Assembly (NCBI GenBank): GCA_024114885.1
Contig: CP099425.1
Coordinates: 744,001 to 808,000, forward strand
Source of the DNA: Septoria linicola
Lineage: Eukaryota; Ascomycota; Dothideomycetes; Mycosphaerellales; Mycosphaerellaceae
Length of the DNA stretch: 64,000 bases
Direction: 5' to 3'
How positions within the stretch are numbered: the stretch's first letter is position 1; each line of letters opens with the position of its first letter. Shown piece by piece: positions 1 to 10,353 of the stretch. Under the pieces are notes generated by a model, which worked only from the letters and a program-made list of their open reading frames with translations, was not told the DNA's origin and made no database searches. The translations under genes and the position numbers were made by a program.

Positions 1-47
1 TGTAGATCTTTGATATCATTGTTGAAGTCTGCTTCGCTGAAACCCAT
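1..47 (-). CDS. 5' end of an unidentified gene leaving the left edge
   Basis: On the minus strand an ATG at 47-45 sits in a strong context (CACAACCATGG) and opens a frame that begins MGFSEADFNNDIKDL and runs off the window. A TATA-like CATATATAAG lies at 121-130 on the same strand, about 75 bp upstream, which fits a core promoter. Only about 15 codons are visible, so the product cannot be named. The Gly at position 2 could allow N-myristoylation, but that is speculation. It could also be a chance open stretch. Confidence 0.4.
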   Translation of the reverse strand, partial: MGFSEADFNNDIKDL

Positions 48-120
48 GGTTGTGGAGGTGTCGGATTGGTAACAGTTGTGGTGTTAGTCTACCTCACCTA
101 TGCTCGCGACTTGATGCATT

Positions 121-130
121 CTTATATATG
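121..130 (-). promoter_or_regulatory. TATA-like box of the left-edge gene
   Basis: The minus strand reads CATATATAAG about 75 bp upstream of the minus-strand ATG at 47. Position and sequence fit a fungal TATA box. The assignment depends on the partial gene being real. Confidence 0.35.
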
Positions 131-1024
131 CCATCATCAGCGTCATGGCCACACGCACGTCACCGTTGCCCAACAGATCAGAACGCCGACGGCTTGCGAC
201 CACGAGTGCTGTTTCGGAGCACTGGAAAAGTCTGGAAGTGCAAACCTTGATCAGTCGGCAGCAGACGGCACTTCAAGACCGAATGATGCGTGCTCATAGG
301 CGTGGCAGCACCTTTTGTACGGCATCTGGACTTGTCACGATACTCTCCTCGGCACCGCAAACATGGCATCTGCCCTTGCGAACGGCAGAATGAATGAAGA
401 CAAGATCACTGTTGCGCGGACTGGGCGCGATACGTATGCCCGGAGACCTTTCGAGGCCTGAAGCAGCCGCGCAACACCAAAGGAGCGGTTACTCACTCCC
501 ACTGCAAGTTTTATAACCCGTTGCATGCTCTTTAGATGCTCTGGATACTGTTTACATGTATTGTGCAGCGGTGGACCAGGGCCAGAAGGAGACTGTGTGC
601 CGCCCTCATGAGGCCGCCAACACATCTCAGCCCGCGGGAGGCAGCCGCTGAAACGATTGGACGAAGTGGTTCAGCTTCATGCACAATCCAGCCTCACTGC
701 TCTAGTCCGCGCTTTAGAGGTCAGCCGCGAGAGAGCTCCGCGAGCAAAGGTATGAGCTGATCCACATGTTCACCGGTCAAGGCAGCCTCGCCTCCGTTCA
801 GACTCGCCTTTTACTGTATATGTCGCTACTATTGGTTTCAAGACTGTGTAACTCTAGGCAAACCTGAGCCTTTGTCATCGCGCAGCGGTCTCGAAGACCG
901 CCATCCACAAGTGAGACCCAGTGAGGCTCAAAGCCCGTGACTGACCTATCAGCCTTATTACAGCAACATTGTGCCCAGAGACTTTCTGTACGATGCTCAC
1001 GCTGCGAAGCATCTATTACAAGAA
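131..1024. other. Intergenic region, no recognisable gene
   Basis: Only short overlapping frames occur here and none resembles a known protein. A possible 5' intron of the calpain gene could end at 962: CTGAC, then TTATTACAG, directly before 963, with a GTATGA donor near 751. If so, the calpain transcript starts further upstream. This is a splice-signal reading only. Confidence 0.4.
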
Positions 1025-3839
1025 ATGAAGACAGGCTTTGTCAGAGTGCCGCTCAACATGGCAGACCCTGAGCCTGCTGATCCAGTGCCTGCTATACCCA
1101 TCAAGATCGTGGCATCAGATCCAGCCCCGCCTCCGGCACCTTTGGATGATATCGACATCTCAGCAGCACTGCCAGGCAAGCGAACTGATGATTTCTATCC
1201 TGCTTGGGAACAGTTCCTCTCGATCCAGCCCAAGCGGGCCAAGAAGACTTCTCGAGCAGCCCAAAAGTTGGAAGAGGAAAAAGAAGCAATCGAGCACAGC
1301 AAGACTGCCAACGAAGGCCTTCAAGTCCAGGAGAACGCCGCCAAGTCTTGGGAAGAGGCAGCCACAGAATGCCGTGCCAAAGTTGCGGCCATAGTGGACG
1401 AATGCAAACGCCTGAACCAGAAGTATCGTGATGCACTTTTTGATCTTGAGACAAATCAATACTGCCTGCAATCTCTGGCTGGCAGCTATCCCAAAGCAGT
1501 AGACAGCGAAGAGCCACCACCTTGGGTGACCAGAGTGCCCGACATATTTGACAACCCACAGTTCTACATAGACGACGCTACTGCCAACGATGTGCACCAG
1601 GGTAACAGTGGTGACTGCTGGTTCCTTGCGGCACTGATGGCAGTAAGTGCCAAGAAGGACCTCATCGAGAAACTTTGCGTTGCCAGAGACGAGAAAACTG
1701 GTGTGTATGGCTTTGTTTTCTTCCGCGATGGAGAGTGGATCTACGAAGTTGTTGACGACAAGCTGTTTCTCAGAGTCGGGGACGATGACGACTTGGAGGT
1801 GGTTCGAGACTGGGATAGAGACAAGAAGGAAGGCATGCGCATCAAGTACGACGACGAGAAGCTGAAAGAGGCACTGCAGAAGGATGGCCTAGCACTCTAC
1901 TTTGGTCACTGCAAGTCTAACGAAACATGGTTACCATTGATCGAAAAAGCCTACGCCAAAGCTCATGGTGACTACTACGCGATCGAAGGAGGATTCGCCA
2001 GTGAAGGCATCGAAGATCTTACAGGTGGCGTTGCCGTGATTCTCAACCCGGAAGACATCATGGATAAGGACAGATTCTGGACCGAACAGCTCAGCCAAGT
2101 CAATGTGAAGTACCTCTTCGGTGGCGGATCGAAGCCCACAGGGTCCAAAGGTTTCGTCGGTGGACATGCCTACGCAGTGCTCGACAAGTTCGAAGAAGGC
2201 GATCTCAAATTGCTCAAACTGAAGAATCCATGGGGCGAGGTCGAATGGGAAGGCGACTGGAGTGATGGGTCAAAGCTATGGACGGCAGAGATGATGACGA
2301 AGCTGAAGCACACGTTTGGTGACGATGGCATCTTCTGGATCTCATACAAGGACTTTCTCAAACACTTCTACAGCATCAATCGAGTCCGGCTCTTCGACGA
2401 CAGCTGGACTGTGGCTCAGCAATGGACATGCGTGAACGTTCCGTGGACAGTCGACTACCTCGACACCAAGTTCCAATTCACCATCTCCGAAAAAGGCCCA
2501 GCTGTGATCGTTCTAGCGCAACCAGATGATCGCTACTACTACGGGCTGAGAGGACGAATGCTTTATTCCATGCACTTTCGACTGTATCAAGACGGCAAGG
2601 ACGAGGAAGATGGCCGCTGGATCGTTCGATCTATGCATAACTCGGGAGCCGAAACTGTCTTCACCAGATCTGTCTCGGCCGAGATCGAAGATCTAGAGGC
2701 TGGCACTTACGATGTGGTCTTCAAGGTAACTCCCATCCGCTCGACGGGAGGGATCACTGCAGCGGAAGCTATCATGAAGTATGCAGTGAATCGCAAGGAG
2801 AAATTGCTCAATGTCGGAAGAAGATTCGACTACGCTCAAAGTAAAGGCAACTTAAGAGCAATGGAGAAGCAGAACAGGAGGCAACTTCGGGCAGAGAAGC
2901 GAGACAAAGACACGAGTACCATGAAGAAGGTCCGCAGCCTCAACCGACAAGACCGAGAGCGAGCAAGGAAGCGTAAGACTCGGATCCACGATGCGATGAA
3001 TGTCAAGCTAAAGGACTTTCATGCGAAGCGCAGCGAGAGAATGAAAGCCAGAAGGGATCGCAGGAAGGCAAAGAAGGAGGCAGCTGAGGCTAAAGCTCGA
3101 GCTGCTGCATCTCTGACAGCCGAGAGCGATGACAAGAATGCACAGCTCACGCCAGCAGAGTCAACGCCATCGACAGCAAATATCGATGCAATCACTACAG
3201 AAGAAAAGCCAGTGGATAAGCCTGCTGGTTCGGAAGATGTTCCACAACCAGACGCAGAAGCAAAATCAGAACCAGAAGCACCAGCGCAAGCTGCCAACGA
3301 AACTGGCCAAATCAACCCAACTGCAGTACCTGAGCCAGATCCAGCTCCTCAACCCGAAGCCAACGTAGACCCCAACACAGGATCCAATACAGAAGACCTT
3401 TCCAAGAAACTCTCCGACCTCACCGTCCAGGACAAACCTCCCATCAATGCTCCTTCCACCTCCCCCATCTCCCCTCTCGACGACGACGACAACTCCTCCT
3501 CAGAATCCGCCTGGGAATCGCCCCTCGAACCTCCCGACGAACTCGAAGACGATGACTTTGACTGGGACTCCGAACTGTAAGCGTCCTTTCCCTCTCCTTC
3601 ACCGACATTCCCAAACCCTCACTAACATTTCTGTGGAACACAGCGATGGCCCAGTCCCCTCACGAAGCAGCAGTAGTGGCGAAAGCGACTCAGCAGCATC
3701 CGCCAATCGGCGCTCACGAGCGAAGAAAGACATCTTCGGCGATGATCCGTGGAATGCGCCTTGTGTGCTGGGACTGAGGGTGTATTCGAAGTGTAAGGAT
3801 GTCAAGGTTAGTGTGGTGAAGGGGGAGAATAGTTCTTAG
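1025..3839 (+). CDS. Calpain-like cysteine protease (peptidase family C2)
   Basis: Two exons, 1025-3576 and 3644-3839, give about 915 residues. The 67-bp intron has donor GTAAGC, branch-like ACTAAC and acceptor ACACAG. Splicing replaces a TAA at 3578 with a conserved-looking tail containing DDPWNAPCVLGLRVYSK. The catalytic core holds the calpain triad: Cys198 in GDCWFLAAL, His381 in GGHAYAVL and Asn401 in KNPWGEVEW, so the enzyme looks active. A calpain C2-like region follows (about 450-580), then a Lys/Arg/Glu-rich segment (about 600-690) and a long acidic, Pro/Ser-rich tail. No Ca-binding EF-hands are visible, so it resembles the small fungal calpains rather than PalB/Rim13. The same frame is open upstream to 971 without an ATG, and an upstream exon is possible. 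Confidence 0.9.
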
Positions 3840-4588
3840 AGAGAGCTCGCTGAAAAGCTGATGGCAGAGAGTGTATGTTTTGTTGCACGGATGATAGTGA
3901 TAATAGTGCTCCATGCTTGTTCTTTGTATGAGTCTGCTGCATTGCCGTTCCTGTTGTTCGTGGGTCGAATATGTCAGTATTTAGCTCTATGTTGCGAGAG
4001 CTCAATCACACCATAGGGACTTGACGGTCGGAAGCACAAGGGCATTTGCGAAGGCGATCAGTGTGGACTGCTTTGGCCGCGAGAAAGTCCCGCTAATTCA
4101 GCCGCTCGGCCATGATGGCAGAAGTCAATCTGTGCTGTCACAATCCTGGTCAATTCAGTAGCTTGAGTATACGCACATTGTAAGAGTACAAATCGCGATA
4201 GAGGCATAGCGATTGCCTTTCGGCTTCACTATCACGCAGCAGGTTCGCCGACTGACACGCTCCGAAAGCGGAAGGCACATGGGAGGATGCTTAGGAAAGA
4301 CTTCTCCAAGATCCAGCAATAGCATTTGAGCACCCTAACGCACGATCCGTGTAATGAACCCTGATGCAACTCGTCAAGCATTGCTATTGCCGCATAGCAT
4401 AATGCCGCCTCAACTATACTCTCGCTCAGTATCATGTCGTATCGCACGCTCTATTGGCCAGCGAAAGTCGGCCAGCCATAGCCACATAGGATGACTTGCG
4501 TAGCAGTCAGTCATGCCACCTCGAGATCTTTCATGCCATCTCAGGTTTAACTCCCGTCGTCAGGACCCCGCACCATCTCGTCAACAGT
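3840..4588. other. Intergenic region between convergent genes
   Basis: This 749-bp stretch separates the 3' ends of the calpain and Ubc4 genes. I see only short chance frames and no RNA gene or repeat. Confidence 0.5.
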
Positions 4589-5325
4589 CTAGATAGCGTA
4601 CTTGCGAGTCCACTCCCGCGCCGTAGCCTCGTACCGGGACCGATCTGTCTTGTAGACGTGTGCAATTTCAGGCACCAGTGGGTCGTCTGGGTTCGGGTCT
4701 GTGAGCATAGAGCAGATCGAAAGAAGTACTGTAATGCCACTATTGTCAGTCTTTGGTCCTCGAATTACCCCACCATCAAGGTATATGCCCCTCTATATCT
4801 TCCACTTTGCGATGCACAGCAGAATTGAGGGTTCGCTCTTGACGCACCTTTGCTGATAGTGAGCGCGGGGCTCCACTGGTCTCGGAGAATGTCCAAGCAG
4901 ATGCTGCCGTTGCTGTTGATGTTTGGGTGGTAGATGCGAGTGGTGAAGTTGACCTTTGGCGGCTTGAATGGGTAGTCTGTTGGGAAGTGGATTGCGAGGA
5001 AGAACACGCCGCCCGAGTATGGTGAGTCGCCAGGACCCATGATGGTCGCTTGCCAGTGGAACTGTGTGCACCGCATTGTTAGTCACATGTGCCTTTCTTT
5101 CTCTCCGACAGCCTCTTTCTCGTGCGCAGTGGCCGAATGCAGGCGTGGCGTCTAGGAAAGATGATCTGCATACCAGATCGTCACCAATAGGTCCGGCGCT
5201 GCATGATGAGGGAGGATCACTGTGTGGCAGTCAGTATGTGGGCGGCTCGTCCATCTTGCGGCGGGCATCGTGGCTGCGTACCGCCCCAAGTCGGTCAACT
5301 CCTTGTTTATGCGCTTGAGAGCCAT
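4589..5325 (-). CDS. ubc4: Ubiquitin-conjugating enzyme E2, Ubc4/Ubc5 class
   Basis: Four exons on the minus strand: 5325-5282, 5219-5174, 5061-4848 and 4728-4589 (444 bp, 147 residues, the usual length). The protein starts MALKRINKELTDLGRDPP and carries the E2 fold with the HPN motif (YHPNINSNG) followed by catalytic Cys85 in GSICLDILRDQW. It accepts ubiquitin from E1 and, with RING or HECT ligases, builds chains for degradation of short-lived and misfolded proteins. Introns of 62, 112 and 119 bp have GTACGC, GTATGC and GTGCGT donors. The two short first exons explain why no single long frame covers the gene. Identity is close to certain; whether the species also has a second Ubc4/5 paralogue cannot be seen. 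Confidence 0.95.
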
Positions 5326-5898
5326 GTCGTCGCTGTGAGAAAGATGTGTGTGTGTGGTTCCGGTCTCTGATGCCGGTGTTCGCGAGGGTGTTGGACGTTG
5401 TCGTGGTTGAAGTAGTGTGGAGTGTGTGTGTTTGCAGAACAGAAAGCCGACCTGAGTGACGATGAGGCACTGACAGCAGGGAAGCGGCGGGACGGAAAAG
5501 GCCTAATTGTTAACTAACGTTAGAGCCTTACAGGTGCACCTGGAAGTTCAAAGAACTCGCCACGCGACACTCGTGCTTGCAACTGGCTTGATATACAGAG
5601 ATGATATGCTGTCTCGTTCACAGATGTGCAGCAGTTATAATGGATGCAAGGCGCAACGACATGTAGCAGATTGTGGCGGCTGAGGTGACACGAAATGCTG
5701 GGCTTTCACTATCGCGCGCGTGCAAGGCGCCTGTTCTAATGTACACAGCCTCCTCGTTCGGTCCCGCTCACAAGTTCACGACTACTTTCATTCTGCTATG
5801 TTGAGACTTGTCGCCTGGATGCTGTACGATGCTACTGTCTCTGCCCAAACGCCACACATGTCCTTCTCGGGATGACGCCAACCTGAAACTTCACGAGT
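5326..5898. other. Ubc4 promoter and 3' flank of glutaryl-CoA dehydrogenase
   Basis: The 573-bp stretch lies upstream of Ubc4 and downstream of the dehydrogenase. It contains a GTTAACTAACGTTAG palindrome-like stretch near 5509 and GT-rich sequence just upstream of the Ubc4 start (5345-5440). No gene is recognised. Confidence 0.4.
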
Positions 5899-7275
5899 CT
5901 ATACAAAGGCCTGGATGCCGGTAATGGCCCGACCTAGGATGAGTGCTATCGAATCGTCAGTATCGCTCACGTGCGCATGTGAGGTGAGATGTGGACTCAC
6001 CATGAATATCACTTTGTCCTTCGTATGTCTGCGTCACGAACAAGTTTGAGACATGTCGGCCGATGTGGTATTCGTCGCTCGCAGCATTACCGCCAAAGAT
6101 CTCCTGCAAGTTTCGTGCTCCAATGAGTGCACGATCGCAGTTCTGTCGCTTGATCATCGAGATCATCTCTGGAGCAGCCTTGCCCTCATCCTTTAGTCGT
6201 CCAACCTGGTATGCGGCTTGAATGCCGAAGGCTGCATCAGTCACAGCGTCTGAAAGCTTCTTCTGTACAAGCTGGTACTTGGCGATGGGGTTACCCTTGA
6301 ACTGCTTGCGCTCCAGTGCATAGTCTCTAGCACGAGCGATGCAGTCCTCTAGCGCTCCGATCACACCCCATGCGATACCATAGCGTGCACTGTTCAAGCA
6401 TGAGAAAGGTCCACGCAGGCCCTCAATCTCTGGGAACATCATCTCCTTGGCCACGGGGAGGTTATCCATCTGGATCATACCAGTGATTGATGCTCGCAGT
6501 CCATTCTTGTGTCCAAGCTTTGGGGTCTCGAGTGTGCCTGGTGGACACTGTGATCGCTCAACCAAGAAGCCACGAATCTTGCCAGTCTCCGCCAGCTTTG
6601 CCCATACGAGCATCACGTCCGCGATTGGCGAGTTGGTGATCCACGTCTTCGAGCCCGACAAAGCGTAGTAGCCCTTCTTCGTAGGGTGCTCTTTCGCTAC
6701 ACTTTCCATGCTGCCAGGATCCGAGCCGTGGTTGGGCTCTGTCAGGCCGAAGCAGCCCAGCATCTTGCCCTTGGCCATTTCAGGCAGAAACTTTTCCTTC
6801 TGCTCCTCTGATCCGAACTCTTCAATACCACCCATGGCAAGTGAAGACTGTACACTCATTCCTGATCGGTATCCAGAGTCTACTCGCTCGACCGCTCGTG
6901 TGATTAACCCAGATGCCACAGAGGATACGCCAGCGCATCCATAGCCTTGTATCGTTGCTCCAAGCAGACCTAGCTCTCCCATTTCTTCCAAGATCTTCTT
7001 GTCATAGTCCTCGTTACGGTATGCCTCTGCCAGCAGCGTTAGCCACCAATGCTCATTCATCACGATCTCGATCCTAGCGCACCTAGCACTCTCGGGAGCA
7101 TGCGTTCCTGACAGTACGACTCTGCTGTTTCTGATATCGCCAATTCCTCATCTGTGAAGTTGTATGCCGCTCCCAAAGGGTCTTTCCAATCGAATGCAGC
7201 GGGCGTGTGAGCCCATCGGCGGCCAATGGGTTGTGCGAGCTGCCTTGCGGCGCGTGTTGTAACAGACTTGAACAT
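5899..7275 (-). CDS. Glutaryl-CoA dehydrogenase, mitochondrial acyl-CoA dehydrogenase
   Basis: Three exons on the minus strand: 7275-7083, 7026-6001 and 5945-5899 (1266 bp, 421 residues). The 56-bp first intron uses a GTGCGC donor; the last intron is 55 bp. The Arg-rich N-terminus (MFKSVTTRAARQLAQPIGRRW) looks like a mitochondrial targeting sequence. FAD-binding acyl-CoA dehydrogenase signatures are present (GCFGLTEPNHGSDP, KTWITNSPIADV). The C-terminal TYEG Glu near residue 400 fits the catalytic base, followed by ...DIHALILGRAITGIQAF. It oxidises and decarboxylates glutaryl-CoA to crotonyl-CoA in lysine and tryptophan breakdown. The residues after the catalytic Glu read GQSDIH. The gene is divergent from FEN1, sharing a 468-bp intergenic region. 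Confidence 0.93.
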
Positions 7276-7743
7276 GTTGAATATATGACACTCGAAGAAA
7301 GACAGATGAGATCAAGCAGCAAGGCAAAATATTGTTTTGTTCTACCAAATCTAAATACTGTGTTTCCAGAAGTCAATGTCGCAGCCGAGGACGATCTCTC
7401 TCTGCAGCCGGCTCGCCGAGGCCGCTGGTGACAGGGTCTCAAAGAGGCAGGTATTGGAGTGTCTGTCGCTGTGTTGATTTTGATGTAGAATAGCACCTCA
7501 CGTAGATTCTGCCTAGGGTGCACCGGTCCGGTAGCATCTGAATCGTTAGCGACATCTGCGAGGAAGGGACATTGAAAGTGCGAGGAAGGTGAGAGTGATC
7601 AATTGATTGATGGATGGATGGCAAGCACCGACGTCACCACTTTGACGCGAAGAATCGCGTCTCTGCAGTCTTCCACCGCGAACCTCAACCTCAATTTCCA
7701 CTTTAAGTAACGACAGTGAGGTTACACCTCTTCAACTACAACC
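7276..7743. promoter_or_regulatory. Divergent promoter region between glutaryl-CoA dehydrogenase and FEN1
   Basis: The 468 bp between the two start codons serve both genes. It carries a TTGATTGATGGATGGATGG simple repeat (about 7601-7621), an ACGTCA site at 7631-7636 and the MCB-like inverted pair at 7644-7661 listed separately. Confidence 0.6.
7644..7661. promoter_or_regulatory. MCB-like inverted repeat upstream of FEN1
   Basis: The sequence GACGCGA-agaa-TCGCGTC is a perfect 7-bp inverted repeat with a 4-bp spacer, 83 bp upstream of the FEN1 ATG. Each arm contains the CGCG core of the MluI cell-cycle box bound by the MBF factor, which drives DNA-replication genes at G1/S in yeasts. That the site acts this way here is inference. 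Confidence 0.5.
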
Positions 7744-8975
7744 ATGGGGATCAAGAGTACGTACAAAGCTTTCACAAGCTGTTTCGCTTCGTGCTAACAC
7801 AGCTAGACCTCTACCAGGTCATCCGTGACAACTGCCCAGATGCCGTCAAGGAGGGCGAGATCAAGACTCAGTTCGGCCGCAAAGTCGCCATTGATGCCTC
7901 TATGTCCCTGTATTCCTTTCTGGTCGCCGTCCGGTCCAATGGCGAGCAGCTCATGTCAGACACTGGCGAGACGACTTCGCATCTGATGGGCATGTTCTAC
8001 CGCACTCTCCGCATCGTGGACAATGGTATCAAGCCTGTCTACGTCTTCGACGGAGCACCACCGAAGCTGAAGAGTGGAGAACTGGCCAAGCGTTTCCAGA
8101 GAAAGAGCGAGGCTCAAGAACAGCATGAGGAGGCTAAGGAAACGGGCACAGCAGAAGAAGTCGAACGCTTCTCGAGGAGAACTGTGCGAGTGACGAGAGA
8201 GCACAATGCTGAGGCACAGAGACTACTGAAGCTTATGGGAATTCCCTTCATCATCGCACCCACTGAGGCAGAAGCACAATGTGCTGTGTTGGCAAGAGCA
8301 GGGAAGGTGTATGCCGCTGCTTCTGAGGACATGGACACGCTCACATTCAACGCCCCGGTCCTGCTCCGGCATCTGACATTCTCAGAACAGAGGAAGGAGC
8401 CAGTGCAAGAGATCCACCTTGACCGCGTGCTCGAAGGCTTGGACATGGACCTCAATCAGTTCATCGACATGTGTATCCTACTCGGCTGCGATTATCTCGA
8501 CCCGGTCAAGGGAATTGGCCCAAAGAACGCACACGCACTGGTGAAGGAGCACAAGACACTGGAGAAAGTCGTTGAGCACATTGAGAAGACTGGCAAGTAC
8601 ACTCTACCAGAGGACTGGCCGTACCAAGATGCTCGTCTTCTGTTTCAGGAACCAGACGTTCGCTCTGCGGATGAGCCTGAGTGCGACTTCAAGTGGGAAG
8701 CACCTGACGTTGAAGGACTCGTAAAGTTCTTGGTCGAGGAGAAGGGCTTCAGTGAAGATCGTGTCCGCTCCGCAGCTGCGCGACTGCAGAAAAACCTCAA
8801 GTCAGGACAGCAATCGAGACTGGAGGGCTTCTTCAAGGTCAAAGAGAAGACTGACGAGGAGAAGGCAAGCCTGAAGCGGAAGAATGAGGGGAAGGTCGAG
8901 GCGAACAAGAAGAAAAAGAAGGAAGAGGCTAAGGAGAAAAAGGCGGCCAAAGCTAAGCCGAAGATGAACTCGTAA
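7744..8975 (+). CDS. rad27: Flap endonuclease 1 (FEN1/Rad27)
   Basis: Two exons, 7744-7756 and 7807-8975, give 393 residues, typical for the family. The first exon is only 13 bp (ATGGGGATCAAGA); its 50-bp intron runs from GTACGT to CAGCTAG and restores the invariant start MGIKNLYQVI. Metal-binding acidic residues are visible: Asp34 in IDASMS, Asp86 in FDGAPP, two Glu in TEAEAQC, two Asp in SEDMDTL and LGCDY. The C-terminus holds a PCNA-interaction box (QQSRLEGFFK) followed by a Lys-rich tail. It removes 5' flaps at Okazaki fragments and in long-patch base excision repair. Confidence 0.96.
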
Positions 8976-9506
8976 CGGCATCGTCTGGCTATGCATGTGG
9001 TTTTTCAAGCGATGGCGTTGGTAGGCTGTTTGACAAAAGCTCCCGGAGGAGCGGCTTTCGTGACGGCAGGCGGGTCACAGTGAGAGTGGTCACATCACGG
9101 CAGAGACCAGAGCAGATATGTCTTAAGATTTGTTTTTACTGACTGTGCTGGACAATGTTCCATTTGGACGTTGAGTTTTGCGTCTATCACGAAACTCTTG
9201 CTGACCGTTCAGTGGAACTGACGAGACAGCGTGCGGAGACGGGTGGGGTCAGGTGAGGTGAGGTGAGGTGAAGGGCAGAAGTCGCTAGTGCAGTGACTGC
9301 CTTGCCGCGCTTCCCAGTCTTGTGCATTCGATGTCGGCAGCTTTCACTTGTCAAACTCATGACTCTCGGTGACACCCACTCAACAAACAGCGACCGCCAT
9401 CGCCGTGGCCACCGGGTTGATGCTCCGAGCTCGCGAGTCCTCAATGTAAGTTCCCTTACAACTTCGATTAGCAGTAGAATACTGACCATTTCGTCTAGAG
9501 ATCGCA
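8976..9506. other. Intergenic region with short tandem repeat and a possible 5'UTR intron
   Basis: A short AGGTG repeat occurs near 9253-9272. A likely 53-bp intron at 9446-9498 (GTAAGT ... CTGAC ... TCTAG) ends 8 bp before the F-box start codon, suggesting that its 5' untranslated region is spliced. No other gene is recognised. Confidence 0.4.
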
Positions 9507-10124
9507 ATGTCAGCCGCAGCTGGAGTCGCCGACGTGCCAGAATTGCTGGAGGCGATACTGCTCCATCTACCACTGAAGGACATCTTGCTCGCTCAGCGCG
9601 TCAGTCGTACCTTTCGCGATGGGATTAACAGCTCTCCGACGATTCAGCGCGCACTGTTTTTGAGACCGAGTCACGACTTTACCGTTGCTCTGTTCGGTCC
9701 CATCAGAACACCGATCAAAGATTGCACCACTTCATGCATAGACTGGCATGGAGGTACGGTCTCGACCTCACGCGGACTGCTGCGTATGGCTTGCGAAGCT
9801 AGCGACGACACTCGTTATGATATCGAGTTCAACCCGTTCGCTATCGAGACCTCTCGCACTGCCAATGTCTCCCCTAGAAAAATTCATCTGCCCCGGAGCG
9901 CTATCGGTGATGAAGCCTGCTGGCGAGATATGACACTTTCGCAGCCTCCAATGCGAGAAGTCATCATCGATCACGGTCGAGCTGCTCACTGGCACATGGT
10001 ACGAGCAAGTATGCCGTCCCGCGGCGTCACTTTGGGCGATTTAGAGCAAGGTCTTGAGTCGCTTGGTGACGCTCGAGGCCGGCTGCGCCGCCTCTTTCTG
10101 AGCTTGGACTATGGCCGACTATAG
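9507..10124 (+). CDS. F-box domain protein
   Basis: One exon of 205 residues. Residues about 8-50 (VPELLEAILLHLPLKDILLAQRVSRTF) match the F-box pattern of a degenerate leucine-rich LPLKDLL motif followed by Arg/Val-Ser/Cys-xx-Trp/Phe. F-box proteins link substrates to SCF ubiquitin ligases through Skp1. No WD40 or LRR substrate-binding repeats are visible in the remainder. Short F-box proteins of this type are numerous in dothideomycetes. The ATG at 9507 directly precedes the F-box and follows the probable 5'UTR intron. Confidence 0.75.
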   Translation: MSAAAGVADVPELLEAILLHLPLKDILLAQRVSRTFRDGINSSPTIQRALFLRPSHDFTVALFGPIRTPIKDCTTSCIDWHGGTVSTSRGLLRMACEASDDTRYDIEFNPFAIETSRTANVSPRKIHLPRSAIGDEACWRDMTLSQPPMREVIIDHGRAAHWHMVRASMPSRGVTLGDLEQGLESLGDARGRLRRLFLSLDYGRL

Positions 10125-10353
10125 TGTGCCTTCAGCCTTCGCTTAGCCTGTGTACATGAAGATGGACTAAGGGATGGTCCAGGAGAGCAAATCTGAATCA
10201 ACTTGGCAAGTGTGGCATTCAAAACGTGGGCTACTGGTTCAGAAATGGTGGATTGCTTACACCGACGCTAGGGCAGGCGATTGAGGATTATGCTGCCGCG
10301 ACCTTGAGATACTAGGAGGAATGTCAGGCGAAACTGTCTGCCTCGACCTGGAG

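Noticed and set aside
971..1024. Calpain start at a GTG codon at 971
   Set aside because: A GTG start is not expected for a nuclear fungal gene; the first ATG is at 1025 or an upstream exon is used.
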